A stretch of DNA of 64,000 bases from Salvia splendens (GCF_004379255.2 NC_056034.1:37554887-37618886), one strand, 5' to 3'; positions 1-11,586 are shown, counted from the first letter of the stretch. Numbers and translations: made by a program. Notes: a model not told the origin generated them from the sequence alone.

Positions 1-366
1 CCAGATTTGGACTCGAAGGTAAGCTAAAACCACGATTCATTGGACCCTATGAAATTCTGAATGAAGTGGGTCCAGTAGCATATCGCTTGGCATTACCACC
101 CAACATTAGGAACGTACACAACGTATTCCATGTCTCCCAACTTCGAAGGTACGTGTTTGACCTGGAAAAAAAAATGTGATGCGTCACGAAGAAATCGCTC
201 TAGAGCCTAACCTGAGTTACGAAGAAAAGCCGGTAGAAATACTAGACCGAAAGGTGCAGCACTTCGGAACAAGTCGATTACTACACTGAAGGTTTTGTGG
301 AAAAACCACGGACAAGAAGAGGCAACATGGGAGCTAGAGGAGAAATATCCCGAGCCTTTAGTCTAA
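1..366 (+). pseudogene. Ty3/gypsy pol 3' end (integrase C-terminus and chromo-like tail), broken
   Basis: Reading from base 3, the translation contains [22 protein letters not shown] and [14 protein letters not shown], which is the typical C-terminal end of plant chromovirus integrase. A TGA at 177-179 stops this frame. Matches resume downstream in other frames: a segment with LEPNLSYEEKPVEILDRKVQ, then VLWKNHGQEEATWELEEKYP, which resembles the chromodomain-like tail and ends at a TAA around 364-366. So at least one stop and one frameshift disable it. The upstream part of the element lies outside the window. The polypurine tract (398-407) and the LTR follow directly, which fixes orientation. 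Confidence 0.85.
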
Positions 367-756
367 GTACTTCCTAAATTTCGGGACGAAATTTCTTTAA
401 GGGGGGTAGAATGTAACAACCCGAACTTTCGTACCTTATTTTTATTATTAGCCTAAAGATAAATAATAAGTGATCGTTGTAGTATTCGAAATCTGCCATT
501 TTCATGTATGCTAATTTATCTTGGAATTATAAATAATCGTCGCTTCGTTCTCGAACGAATATTTCAAGTAAAAAAAAAAAACTAATAACACCAAATAAAA
601 ATTTTAATGTCCGATACATCCAACAAAAGTCCAACAAAATTTAATTTATACATCGTATGGAAGCGGGTACTTCAACATGGACGGCCACAAACTTGAACCG
701 ATTATACCTACATCAAATTAAATGATTAAGTAAGCAAATACTCAAATAATTAATAA

Positions 757-813
<57 letters not shown>
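757..813. repeat. (AAT)n microsatellite inside the chromovirus LTR
   Basis: An uninterrupted run of ATA/AAT triplets, about 18 units. A second, imperfect AAT/ATT-rich stretch lies at about 1940-2035. Confidence 0.9.
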
Positions 814-2657
814 TTAATCAAACTTGGCCACCAAGTTTGTAAATCAAGTATTTAATGATTCTTTGATATTTTCCACATCCTTCCCTCTCTCCCACGAATC
901 TCTCTCCCACTCCCTAAATATCTCCCACCATTCCCTCTATATTTTTTCTTTTTAAAAATAAAAATAAAAATAAATAATCTTTCTCTCTATCTCTGCAATC
1001 AAGATTCAAGAAGAGAAGACTTTTCCTCTCAACCTTAATTCAAGAGACCGAGAACCCAACCCGACGGGGGAAAACTACCGTTCATTCGCTAAGAATTTGC
1101 TCAAAATCCGTTCAAGGTATATGATCCCTTGTTTCCTCAATTTCAGTCACATTCTTTGCATATCATGTAACCAACGCAACATACGACAACGATAACTAAA
1201 CCAAACTAGTAACTCGGGCAACTCAATTAAAAGAAACGAACTTTAACTTCACCAAAACAAGTAAGAACTTATCGGCAAGTCAGAAATCGAGAATTTCGGG
1301 GTGGTGCGGGGCTGTTCGGTTAGTTGCGGTGATATTCGGGGCTGCACGACCACCGGCGAGCAGCGTCTTCCTAGCGAGGTGACTGCGCGGCAACGACGGA
1401 CGGCGACAGCAGCGTCTTCCGGCGGCGACGGAGCAGCGGCTGCAGTGGCTGGACGATGACGACGAATCGGCGGCGGCGTGAGCATAGCCGTGAGTCAGAG
1501 AGAGGGGGGGAGAAGAGAGGAAGAGAGGAGAGAGAGAGAGAAGAGGGAGGAGACGTCGGCAGACGGTGGTGCTGAGGATGGCGACGGCGGGAGGCGGCGG
1601 TGAGGCTGGAGAAGAGAAGCTGCTGCGTATTTGTGAAATGAGGAAGAAGAAGACTTAGGTCTTTAACATATGGTTTCTTTAATTTGGGCTTAAGTCTTGG
1701 GCTAATGAATTAAATGGTTTTGGGCCATTAATATAACTAGCATTAGGCTATGCAATTAATTCGAGCCCAACCTCCTTCATATTAATTTTGGGGCTGCATT
1801 ACATTTTGGGTGTGAGGCCCATTTTCGAATTTAATTAATTTTTGGGCTAAAATAAATAAAAGAGAGTCTTCTTCTAGTTTAGAAAATAATATCTTTGGGA
1901 GTAAATCTAATATTAGTGATAATGTTAATTATGTTAATAAATATAATAATAATAATTATTATTATTATTATAATAATTATAATTATAATAATAATACTAA
2001 TAAAAATAATAATAAAAATAAGATTAATAATAAGGTTAAACCTTGAAATTTTTATTTAATTAGTTTTTTTTACTAAATTAGTATTTTCTTTCCTATTGTG
2101 TTGTTTCAAAAGGTTATCTCCGCGAGTAAGGTCGGAGTAAGAAATTCAAGTTAAAGGAACTAAACGAACAAGGTGAGTTTTCTTATACTAAAATACAAAT
2201 CGTATTTTGTGAAAACACAAACACATGTTCGTGGATGTTTTAAAGATGTTGTCTTGCCATAAATGTTTTGTGTATGATGCCTATCTGTTTGGCTAAGGCC
2301 AAGTGAATTATGAAAGATGATATATGTGAATCGATTCGATTTTGAGTCCTAGTAGGGTGGTGTCCCTACTGGGAACCTCTGACCGTGAACGGCAGAGAAG
2401 ATGACCGTGGAAGGTGGCCACCTTCCCGGTACATGGTAACCTCTGACATGATGGGCAGGGAAGGTGACCGTGTGAGAACACCATCTCAACGGCACAATGT
2501 GATCAGATATGGCTAAGTACAGGAAAAAGGGGTTGCAACCCAATGTGAATATTTTTAGTAAGCTCGGGTCTTTTCAATAACACCCCCGAGTGTTACTGTG
2601 ATGATGGCTTGACAATATTTTCAAATGTATATGTGTAATTTTCGGCAATGTGTTCAC

Positions 2658-2705
2658 TGAGTACTTTTTTGTACTCAACCCTGCATATATTTCTAAATGT
2701 GCAGG
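2658..2705 (+). other. Double hairpin in the chromovirus LTR
   Basis: TGAGTAC (2658-2664) pairs perfectly with GTACTCA (2671-2677) across a T6 loop. It is followed by CCTGCA (2680-2685), which pairs with TGCAGG (2700-2705). The same two-stem arrangement recurs at 42899-42947 in the related solo LTR, with different loops. The role is unknown; an RNA 3'-end or packaging structure is a guess. Confidence 0.55.
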
Positions 2706-3000
2706 TTGAGCAGCGAAGTGGTGGAGGAAGTGCTATTGAGACAAGACATTTAATTCAGTCAGATTTTGACTCTCGGAGGTTCATGTCTTCATACATGGAA
2801 CCGCGTTCATTTGCTTCCGTTGTGCATCTTAAAAGTCTCAAGTCTATTTTGTTCAAAACTCTGATTTTATTTCGAGCTATTCCCATTTGTTTGGAGCTAT
2901 GGTCAAAGTGTGTTGTTTTTCCCTTTCTTCCTCGCTTCTTTAACCCTCCCCTAGTCGCGATCAACCGTGTTTTCTATCCTTAGAAAATGCGGTCGTGACA

Positions 3001-3605
3001 CATGCATCCATGCCATCACAGTTTGCTTGTATTAAATTATAATTAAACCCTAGTAAATGGGATTAATCACCTAGCATCCTATCATAATATATTACCAAGC
3101 TACCTAAAGATTAGTTTACTAACTACTACTCCAAAAGATAGATATTTAAACAGACGAATAACTTCAGTATACTTATTTAAGGACTAACGCAATTCCTTTA
3201 GATCTTGAACCTTCAATTCAACTTTTGACTCTATTCTCCTAATACTTATAAAGAGGAGATGTGCCGTCAAGTTAATATATTATGATAGAAGAATCTATGC
3301 TAACTTTAATCACTTATTTATTGATCCAACTCATACCCATGAAATGATTATTTAAATAATTAAAAAGAATTAAGTGTGAAAGCATATTATAAGCCTTTAA
3401 CCTTTTTCCCCAACATATATATAGATTTTAATGAAATCTTTTCCGTACAATAAATGCACGTGATCATCATATATAGTCATGAAGCCTATATTTTTCAAAA
3501 GCTTACTGATGATAAAAATCTTGAAAACAAAATCTTCAAACAGGAATTTTACAAAATGAACATATCCTCAATAAAACACACACATATACATATACGATGA
3601 TAGAA
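3001..3605. other. AT-rich intergenic sequence, no gene seen
   Basis: No coding frame, RNA gene or repeat boundary was recognised between the chromovirus LTR and the Harbinger element. Confidence 0.6.
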
Positions 3606-3608
3606 TAA

Positions 3609-5396
3609 GAGCATCCGCAATGGGGCAGACGATGCACGCAATGGGGCAGACGATGCCCGATGCATCGTCCGCCTATTGTGGGCGAAGCGGACGATGGCGC
3701 GGATGATGCAACGAGTTTTCGTTTTTTTTCTTTCGAATTTGTATCTATTTAAACCTCGTTTGTCATTCTATTTTTCATACGAACATTTCTCTCATCTCTC
3801 ACATTCCATACGAATATTTCGATAATATCTCACAAACAAAAATGAACCACGGCGACGACTGGAGTACCTCAGAGGGCGTTAGTCGGACCTTGACGCGAGC
3901 TTTATTCGATGCCGTCAATGACGCAATGGCAGATTGCTTAGCCGAAATGCAGTGCGAGGAGGAGGCGGCGGCGGAGCAGGTGGCGGTGGCAGAGCAGATT
4001 CCCAGGCCTATTCGACGTTGGACATTTGTCCGCCGCGAACACGTCGTAGCTCACAAACGTCTATTTGCAGACTATTTTGCCGAGCAACCACGGTGGGGCC
4101 CGACTGTTTTTCACCGCAGGTTTAGAATGCATCGTTATCTTTTTCTCAGCATTGTTCAGACGTTGGAGTCACGTGATGAATACTTCCAGTATCGGGAAGA
4201 TGGCATCGGTAGACCCGGACTTACGCCGTTGTAGAAGTGCACGATTGCACTCCGGCAGTTGGCCTACTACACCACGACGGACATGTTCGACGAGTACCTT
4301 CACGTCGGGGAGACAACTGGCCGCGAGTGCCTGAAGAGATTTTGTAGGGAGTTGTGGAGGCTTACAACGACACATATTTGCGAAAGCCGACTGCTGTGGA
4401 TTGCCAGGGCCTGATGAAGATGCACGAGACGGAGCACGGCTTTCCTGGGATGCTAGGGAGCATTGAATGTATGCACTGGGAGTGGAAGAATTGTCCGAGG
4501 GCGTGGAGAGGCCAATTTACTAGTGGATACAATGGCAGCCACCCGACGATGATCCTCGAAGCTGTCGCTGAGTATCGGCTCTAGATCTGGCATGCTTACT
4601 TCCGTGTAGCGGGGTCGAACAACGACATCAACGTCCTCAACGCATCCACCCTCTTCACCGAGCAATGCAATGGCAACGGCCCGGCCATCGAGTTCACTGC
4701 CAACAGGCGCCAATATCACATGGGGTACTACTTGGCCGATGACATATACCTAAGGTGGCCTGTTTTTCTGAAGACGATCAGTTGCTCAATGGGTGAGAAG
4801 AGAGTTTTATTTGCGCAAAAGTAGGAGGCGGCGCGGAAGGATGTGGAGCGGGCATTTGGTGTGCTCCAATCAAGGTGGGCAATAGTGAAAGGGCCGGCGC
4901 GTCTCTGGTTCAAGGAAGTCATCGCCGATGTCATGTATGCGTGCATGATAGTCGAACACAAAGGTGGAAGCGTCACCGATTGGGCCGATGATGAAGGTAG
5001 ATCTAGCTCCAGCATGGCAACCGCGGCCCACGCTCGAGGATTACCGACGGGCTTCAATGAGGTTCTGTCTAGACAGGCATCAATGCGCAACCAACAAGAC
5101 CATGCTCAATTCATGAACGACATGGTTGAAGAAGTTTGGGCCCGTAACCGCCGTCGTTAAGAATGCGTATTTTTTAATCCGTATTGTAATGTATTAATTT
5201 TAAATGAAATGAAGGTTTTTTTTCCAATTTTTGTAGTTATTTAAATATTCAAATAAAGAAAATGCTTAGGGCGACCTTTAGGGAGGCTTATATGGCGCCC
5301 CACTGCAGGTGGAAGGGTAGGAGGATAAAATGCTGAAGTGGCGGTGCATAGGACGGGCTTTAGGGCGTCCCTTAGGGCGCCCCATTGCTAATGCTA
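3609..5396 (+). mobile_element. PIF/Harbinger DNA transposon, transposase-only type
   Basis: The left end reads GAGCATCCGCAATGGGG next to a TAA. The right end (GCCCCATTGCTAATGCT) is its imperfect inverted complement, with TAA within three bases. The 3 bp TAA/TTA target and the GAGCATC terminus fit PIF/Harbinger. The motif GCAATGGGGCAGACGATGC occurs twice in the left terminal region (3617-3655). It encloses one broken transposase gene and no Myb-like partner gene. The right terminal base appears mutated, so the exact end is uncertain by about 1-3 bp. Confidence 0.8.
3842..5160 (+). pseudogene. Harbinger (Plant_tran / HARBI1-like) transposase, disabled
   Basis: The family is the DDE nuclease of plant PIF/Harbinger elements (Pfam Plant_tran type). 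The first frame (3842-4234) holds RRFRMHRYLFLSIVQTLESR and REDGIGRPGLTPL and stops at a TAG; a shifted frame continues with TTTDMFDEYLHVGETTGREC-like sequence. From 4354 another frame reads HGFPGMLGSIECMHWEWKN, then, past a TAG at 4582, AGSNNDINVLN, and, past another TAG near 4822, RKDVERAFGVLQSRWAIV, ending at 5160. The acidic residues in IECMHWEW, NNDINVLN and DVERAF are the expected DDE positions. Two in-frame stops plus at least one frameshift near 4330, and a small deletion in the YACMIVEH segment, make it non-functional. The start is the first ATG preceding the conserved region. Confidence 0.85.
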
Positions 5397-5498
5397 ATAA
5401 AACATTATAAAGACGTACAGTTTGCAGTAAAGGATTTTCCCGCGTCAATAACTTTTATACCTATATAAAAATAAATCAAGTAACTTCGCATCCTCTTA

Positions 5499-6405
5499 GA
5501 GCATCCGCAGCGGTGGCGGTCGTCGCCACCGCCGTCCGTGCCAGCGGCAAGGAGAAGGGTCGCCGCCGCTGCGCTCGCGCCGCTGACACGGCGCTGCTCA
5601 ATGTATCGAGCACGTCCGTGCCAGCGGACGCACACGTGGCGGCACGGGATTGGGCAACGGCGTAGCCGTTGCATTCAAATTTTTTTTTAAAATCGGTATT
5701 TAATTATAAATAATGCTAAAAAATAAAAAAAAAATCCCAAAAATATGGCCGTTTTTTCCCGTTTTTTTCTGAATTTTTTTGATTTTTTTTGATTTTTTTT
5801 CCCAAAATCATCTATAAATACACACATTCATCACTCATTTATCACATCAATTCATCTCTCATTCATCTCTCATTCATAATTCTTATACAAACTATCAACA
5901 CATTCAACCTTCACTCAAAACATCAAATGGATTTCACTCATCTCATGGCGGAAGCGGAGCGCGAAGAACAAGAATACTACGAACAACATCGTGCCGCTTA
6001 CGAAGCATATGTCGCGGCGAATACCCCCGCTCATCCTCCTCAACGCACTAGATCAAATCGGCGCTACATCCATCGTGACCGGGAGGGAGCCCACGAAAGG
6101 CTCGTTGCCGACTACTTTGCCGACCATCCGCGGTTTCCGGCAGATTACTTCAGGCGTTTAATTTTATTTAGGATTTTAATTATGTAATGTTTAATTTTAT
6201 TTATCATTTGTAATATTTATTGTGGTTTTTAAATGAATTTTAATATTATGGAAATGTTATTGTTTAATTGAATTTTAAATTAATTGTGCTCGTACTTGCG
6301 GAAGAGCACAGTTGTGGGTGTTGTGCTCTTGCCAGAGAGCAGGCATGAATAGTACCGCCCGGGCCCACAACCGTGCCGCTGGCAAGAGCACGGTTGTGGA
6401 TGCTC
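5499..6405 (+). mobile_element. Non-autonomous PIF/Harbinger deletion derivative
   Basis: The ends are GAGCATCCGCAGCGG and its near complement GTTGTGGATGCTC, flanked by a perfect TTA duplication (5496-5498 and 6406-6408). The 907 bp element keeps a leader and the start of a transposase gene, then jumps to a 3' AT-rich tail. It sits only about 100 bp from the larger transposase element to the left, but its terminal sequence differs enough to be a different subfamily. Confidence 0.85.
5927..6187 (+). pseudogene. Truncated Harbinger transposase, N-terminus only
   Basis: From the ATG at 5927 the frame encodes MDFTHLMAEAEREEQEYYEQ and later HERLVADYFADHPRFPADYF, which parallels HKRLFADYFAEQPRWGPTVF in the transposase starting at 3842. 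After YFRR the similarity stops and the frame runs into AT-rich sequence, ending at 6187. The whole catalytic domain is missing, so this is an internally deleted copy. The in-frame residues upstream of 5927 are 5' leader. Confidence 0.75.
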
Positions 6406-6408
6406 TTA

Positions 6409-8960
6409 TCTTTTAGGGTTAATAGGTATAGTATATATATTAATTTAGTTACCCAGGACGGACACCTTTATTTTGCGATTCAATTTAAGCTTTCTAGTGA
6501 ATATGACAGCAAAATTCTTTGAGATAAACCGATCGACCTAAGTTAGTCAATTTAATTAATTAGGAAATTAAAAATTAAGTAATCGTCGAGCAAAAAGTTG
6601 AGGCTTAGGATTTATTAGTATAATTAAGGTGGGGTGCCTAGATAAGATATAATTAATTAGTAATTAATTGTGGTAGCTAAGCACTGTATATATGTACTAG
6701 AATGATTCTCGCCGCTACTTTTTGGAAAACAACTTGCCCACCTAATGTTGATAATTAATGTGATCAGTGCTTATAGTTAAATGGCAAGATAATGACAAAC
6801 CTGAACAAACTGCAATAAAGCTATTAACTAATTAATTATACGCAGTGTAATTATCTGCCAATTTTTTTATTTGTTGTGCTAGCTAGTGTTCTTTGTTTAT
6901 TTTATTTCTCTTTTGATATTTAGGTAAATCTTGCATTTGATTGTAATAATACACAGGAAATGAATATCTGTTATTTATATTATTTCCTAATACATTTTAA
7001 ATTCATTTTATGTTAGATTTGAAACCACTATGCATAAAATGGAAAATTGACAATAGCTGGCTAGAAAATTGACATGAAATGAACTGCGCCATTGGACGTG
7101 CTAAGTCCTATCTTTAGATTAACATGGTAGTTATATTCATGCTTTGTTGTTTGTCCTTGATTTTTATGTGGTTTATACCTTAATCAGTGCTTTTGTTTTT
7201 ATAGGGAGTTGATTTTTTGTAGTATTTTATTTTTTGGCTTTGTTTTGCATTTGTTTTTTGTTCTATAAAAAATTCTTACTGACTGATTTTGATGTTGTAA
7301 TTTATTTTGGTTTATACCTTAATCAGTGCTTTGTTTTTATAGGGAGTTGATTTTTTGTTGTATTTTATTTCTGGCTTTGTTTTGCATTTTTTATTTCTAT
7401 AAAAAGTTCTTACTGACTGATTTGATGAACTACTTTTCACTACACCTCAGTGAAACAAGAACTGAAGAAAAATGCAACAAAACAAGAATGATTACATATG
7501 AACTTGATAATCAATTAACTTCTAATAAGGGTAAAATTAAGGTACGACTATTTTAGACCACGAAGATTTATTGGAATCTTAGATCATTGCGTGACACGAC
7601 AATTGCCATGCCTACTTTTAGAATAATAAACAGAGACTAGGTCTTGATGTCTTTTATTTTTATTTATGGAAGTAGCCAATATCTGTAGGTAGTAGGACAA
7701 CATAAACATTACGGTAGGATAAGAAAACCTAATTATTCATATATAAATCAGTCAATCACATAAGCTACTATGCATATCAATGGCCATTCAGGGTTTTTCT
7801 ATTTTTGTTCTATTTTTGGGCTGTTCTAAATTTGTTGTTTATTTTATTATACTTTTATAATTTATTTTTATACATAAACAAATGCATGCTAGTAGTTATA
7901 TAAAGCGGAGATAATAACATGGAATAACATATGCAGTAGTCTACTGTAGACCAGCATTCTTCAACAAAAATAGAAATGTATTGTTTACTCAAAATTATAC
8001 GAACGAATCTCTTAAGGGGGTAGAATTAGAAGTAGACTTAACTTCTAATCCCAATTGGAAGCAACTTCAAAGAAATTCAATCCCTTAAAGGGTAGAGAAA
8101 TTGACTCAAATAAAGCAACCGAAATTATATCTAAAATTAGAAAATAACCAACAGATAAACTCTCATCACAAGTCTTCATTTTTATCGCAAGAGACCTTAA
8201 ACATGCATTAATTAAGGATTTTGTTTATAAAAGCATGCTATAGGGTTTAGTCTTCATCTTCATCCCAAACAACTAGTACTATGAATTATGTTGATGCAAG
8301 AATCATTTATTACTATGAATTATAGCATTAAGCGAAAATCGTGGGTGAATATATACGCAATTCCTTTCCAAGGGTAATTGCAATCCGAGATTTCTAGAGA
8401 GGATTGTCATTAAGTGAAAGGATTATTTGATTTCTTTGATTATTAAGGAAAGAAAATGGACGCATGTGTATATTTATGGTTTGATATATTATGGACTATA
8501 AAAATCAAATCAAATTGTTATAATTAATTATTTAATTTGATTTTGGTATTACTTGGTCAAAAAGAAATTGTCCTAATTAAATAGTCACTTTGATGGAAAG
8601 AGCTTTAATGTTTTATAATAAGGGTTTGTCCTCTCTCTGCCTATATATACAAGTGTGGTGATCTATCAAATCACAGAGAACACATAAACAAAGGAAAGAG
8701 AGAGAAACAAATCATTGGAGTTGGAGTTGGAGTTGCGCTACTACGCCAAAGAAAATTTGAGGAAGTCCTCTTCATCTTCCCCAATCGCTTCCGCTCTGGA
8801 TCGTCAAGGTAAGTTTTCGATCCATTATGTTTATGGTTAATTACGTGAAATACATGTTATTCAAAGATCTTGCTCAATTTATATTCAATTATGTAATCTT
8901 GAATATATGATGATAATTAATTTCTCACATGACATTTATTTTGTACATGAGATTTAAGAA
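6409..8960. other. AT-rich intergenic region without a recognised gene
   Basis: No supported coding region. It contains the tandem duplication at 7171-7433. A TATA-like stretch (CTATATATACAAG) near 8641 is followed by a purine-rich leader-like sequence and CAAGGTAAGT near 8808. That arrangement could be a gene 5' end or an old LTR, but no coding sequence follows it, so no call is made. Confidence 0.5.
7171..7433. repeat. Tandem duplication, period 139 bp
   Basis: The unit beginning GTTTATACCTTAATCAGTGC at 7171 is repeated at 7310 with small indels in its T-runs. Both copies end ...TTACTGACTGATTT. It is non-coding. Confidence 0.85.
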
Positions 8961-8967
8961 AATAATA

Positions 8968-9143
8968 TTGAAAGAGTAAAGAGTTAAGTGGATATATAGT
9001 AAAAAAAGAAGAGATAATAAAGTAGTTGAATGAATAAAGTAAAAACGAGAAAATATATTTTTTTTTGCTAAAAAAGAAAACAATTCATTTAGATGGGATG
9101 TCTTGAAAAGAAAGGTGATTCACTTATAGTGGAAACGAAGGAG
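8968..9143. mobile_element. Stowaway-like MITE remnant (right end only)
   Basis: The segment has the body typical of the other MITEs here (AGAGATAATAAAGTAG, AATAAAGTAA) and a right end GGAAACGAAGGAG followed by TA. The left inverted end is missing or too degraded to place. Confidence 0.5.
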
Positions 9144-9332
9144 TATATTGTAAAATTATTATCATAATATCATGGTTCTCAAAGCATACATGGTTTATTT
9201 ATTAGTACACTTATATCAACTCAAAGCTTAATCTTTAAACTATAAACACAAACATTTTTGTGTTTTAAGATCGTAGTCAGTGTACCCGTGGCACGCCGAA
9301 GTAGCTCACAATATATTCAAATGAAGATACGG

Positions 9333-9401
9333 TTGACACGTGTAAAGCATTGACCAGTTTACTTGCATGGGTACACTCTCCCCCTCCAACTAGTATAAAT
9401 A
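9333..9401 (+). promoter_or_regulatory. IPT promoter elements: W-boxes, G-box, TATA
   Basis: TTGAC at 9333 and TTGACC at 9350 match W-box cores, and ACACGTGT at 9336-9343 is a palindromic G-box. TATAAATA at 9394-9401 is a good TATA box about 290 bp before the IPT start codon. A leader intron is plausible: GTGCAT donor near 9565 and an AG at 9660-9661, followed by 28 bases and the ATG. That intron is inferred from splice-site matches only. The motifs fit stress- or hormone-responsive transcription, but this is inference. Confidence 0.5.
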
Positions 9402-9689
9402 CATCACACCACTCAAACCAATTCAAACAACAAAGTATTAACTTATCAACAACACTTTCTCCATACTTATCTTCACTCCATCACTACGCATAATTACAGT
9501 TGCCAATAAATCTCCCCATTTTCAGCAGCGGTTCGCCGCATCTGTGTCAAACACACATCCAAAGGTGCATATAGTGATCCATGATTGTTTCATTTAATTC
9601 AAATTTGATTATGTGTTGGTTTTTTGATTAAAAAAACTGATTAATTTTGGTAATGAAACAGGAGTAAAACAGAGTATAAAGATATAAGC

Positions 9690-10664
9690 ATGAATATTTC
9701 ACTCTCGGCCGCGTGCAAGCAAACGCAGCCGCCGATGGTGAACTTCCCCGGCGGTCTGATCAACCTCATTCCCCGCCCCCGGCGGAAGGAGAAGGTGGTG
9801 GTTGTAATGGGCGCCACCGGGACCGGAAAATCCCGGCTGTCGATCGAGCTGGCGATCCGATTCGACGCTGAAGTCATCAACTCCGACAAAATTCAAGTTT
9901 TCAAGGGACTCGACATAGTAACGAACAAAGTCACAGAGGAGGAATGCGGCCTCGTGCCGCATCACCTCCTCGGATTCGTGGAACCCACCGCGGACTACTG
10001 GGCACACGACTTCGTCCACCACGCCACCGCCGCCGCCGACGACATCACCGAGAGGGGGCGGACGCCCATCATCGCCGGCGGCTCCAACTCCTTCATCAAA
10101 GCGCTCATCAACGACGACCTTCACTTCCGGTCAAGGTACGACTGCTGCCTTCTGTGGGTCGACGTGGCGAAGCCTCTCCTCAACTCGTTCGTGTCTGCCC
10201 GAGTCGACCAGATGGTCGACTCGGGTCTGGTGGAGGAGGCGCGCGAGTTCTTCGACCCCGCTGGAGAGTACAGCCGCGGGATCCGCCGAGCCATCGGCGT
10301 GCCGGAGCTCGACGAGTACTTCAGGAGCGAGGGTCGCGCCTCCGCCGCCGCCAAGGCGAAGCTCCTCAGCAGAGGAATTGATCAGATCAAATTCAACACC
10401 CAAATCCTGGCCTCCCGCCAGCGGCAGAACATTCGGCGGCTGCTGAACATTCTGCGGCAGGCGGAGCACCTTCAGTGCCGGATGCACAAGCTCGACGCGA
10501 CCGAGGTCTTTCGCAAACGCGGCGAGGAGGCGGAGGAGGCGTGGCAGAGGCTGGTGGCGGAGCCCAGCACCAGCCTCGTCGGCCAGTTTTTATACGAGGA
10601 CCAGATGGTCTTCGCTGGGCCGCTGATGCTGGGCCCCGCAATCACTGCCCCCGTTGTAGTATGA
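9690..10664 (+). CDS. IPT: Adenylate isopentenyltransferase (cytokinin synthase), IPT3/IPT5-like
   Basis: The enzyme transfers an isopentenyl group from DMAPP to N6 of ADP/ATP, the first committed step of cytokinin synthesis. Plant ATP/ADP-type IPTs are usually plastid or cytosolic. The 324-residue intronless frame has the P-loop GATGTGKS (about residues 41-48), then NSDKIQVFKGLDIVTNK, VPHHLLGF, PIIAGGSNSFI, FRSRYDCCLLWVDV and YSRGIRRAIGVPELDEYF, the successive conserved blocks of the family, and length is normal. Residues 1-34 are a basic, Ser/Ala-containing leader that could be a transit peptide. Its opening (MNISLSAACKQ) looks most like IPT3-type proteins. The C-terminus ends PVVV and lacks a CaaX cysteine. 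The coding region is much more GC-rich than its surroundings. The ATG at 9690 is the first after the TATA box in frame; an internal Met at residue 16 is less likely. Confidence 0.93.
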   Translation: MNISLSAACKQTQPPMVNFPGGLINLIPRPRRKEKVVVVMGATGTGKSRLSIELAIRFDAEVINSDKIQVFKGLDIVTNKVTEEECGLVPHHLLGFVEPTADYWAHDFVHHATAAADDITERGRTPIIAGGSNSFIKALINDDLHFRSRYDCCLLWVDVAKPLLNSFVSARVDQMVDSGLVEEAREFFDPAGEYSRGIRRAIGVPELDEYFRSEGRASAAAKAKLLSRGIDQIKFNTQILASRQRQNIRRLLNILRQAEHLQCRMHKLDATEVFRKRGEEAEEAWQRLVAEPSTSLVGQFLYEDQMVFAGPLMLGPAITAPVVV

Positions 10665-10759
10665 ACTACAAAGGCGGCGGAGGTACTAGTAAAAATACAA
10701 ATAACGGTTGTGAGATTCGATTGATCACAGCAGTAGCGTAGGTGAATCTTTTTTTGAGA

Positions 10760-10793
10760 TCCACGTGGCGGTGTTGTGGGCCCGCCACGTGGA
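10760..10793. other. Perfect 12 bp inverted repeat with two G-boxes, 3' of IPT
   Basis: TCCACGTGGCGG (10760-10771) and CCGCCACGTGGA (10782-10793) are exact complements around a 10-base loop, about 95 bp after the IPT stop. Each arm contains CACGTG in an ABRE/G-box context (CCACGTGGC). It could be an RNA hairpin in the 3' UTR or paired bZIP/bHLH sites; the sequence does not decide. Confidence 0.6.
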
Positions 10794-10799
10794 CGAAGG

Positions 10800-11584
10800 G
10801 TGGAATCTAGGCTTACCTTTTCTTCTGTTCCTTAAATTTCGTAACCTTTCATTTTGCAAAGGTTGTTGTCTCTATCTGTCAGTTTGAGAACCTGAACCTT
10901 GGTCGGCCGTACGGTTGGAAATCTTGGTGGAGAATTTGCTGCTGAAAAGGAAAAAAAAGGATGAAGAGCTATTCACTTTTTGTTTGTGAAAATATGAAAT
11001 AAAAAATAAATGCAGTGAGTGCACTGCAGAATGGAGCAAAACAGTATACGGAGAAAAGAGGGAGGAGTGACTTAGTATTTATTTTTTGGTTTATTTCCTC
11101 CTATTTTTTTTCAAAGTTTTTTTTTAATAATTTGGGGTTTTGGGTATCTTTAATTATGATTGGTGTCTATTTGTGTAATCTAGCTGCTTTGTATAATGAG
11201 CTGTATTATTCGCGGATATGACAACTTTGTGGTATATATTTATTTGCTATAAATATATATGTATAAGTTGAATATATTCACTCAGTGGTTCTGTGAATAT
11301 TTCATTTTCGTGAAGGTTAGAATTTTATTGATCTTGATGGCTTTGCTGGGAATCACATTCACGCGCAAAATCTTTTTACTTTTTGTTTTCCAGTCTTGTA
11401 TTTTCATTCAATCACATCATTAATTATATAAGGATTATTTGAATGTAGTAGAACTTTCTGTATTTTTTGGTTTTTTTCTTGAAGTTATTTTTTAAAAATT
11501 CAAATACATCGAACTTTTAATTTGTCAGATTCTGTTGAAAGAAATCGGGGAAGAAAATCGAAAGTGAACTAAAAAATTAAAACT
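10800..11584. other. IPT downstream region, no gene seen
   Basis: T-rich and AT-rich sequence. No coding frame with any recognisable domain. Confidence 0.55.
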
Positions 11585-11586
11585 TA

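Larger units (their letters stand above)
412..3000 (+). mobile_element. 3' LTR of a Ty3/gypsy chromovirus (about 2.6 kb)
   Basis: The segment begins TGTAACAACCCGAAC directly after a polypurine tract (TTTAAGGGGGG) and ends GCGGTCGTGACA, so it has the TG...CA ends of an LTR. Its right-hand part resembles the solo LTR at 40243-43299: both end GGTCGTGACA and share the block around CCCTGCATAT...GTGCAGGTTGAGCAG. It contains a GC-rich patch (about 1290-1620) whose open frames have no recognisable product, and two AT-rich microsatellites. The 5' LTR is outside the window, so the target-site duplication cannot be checked here. Confidence 0.85.

Noticed and set aside
1249..1485. Pro/Ala-rich open frame in the chromovirus LTR
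   Set aside because: Low-complexity GC-rich sequence within an LTR, with no family resemblance.
8641..8820. TATA box plus leader and GTAAGT-like donor as a gene 5' end
   Set aside because: No coding exon follows in any frame before the next MITE remnant and the IPT promoter. An old LTR is equally possible.
9699..10641. Long open frames on the other frames and strand of the IPT gene
   Set aside because: They arise from the high GC content of the coding region and contain no recognisable domain, while the plus-strand frame matches the IPT family throughout.
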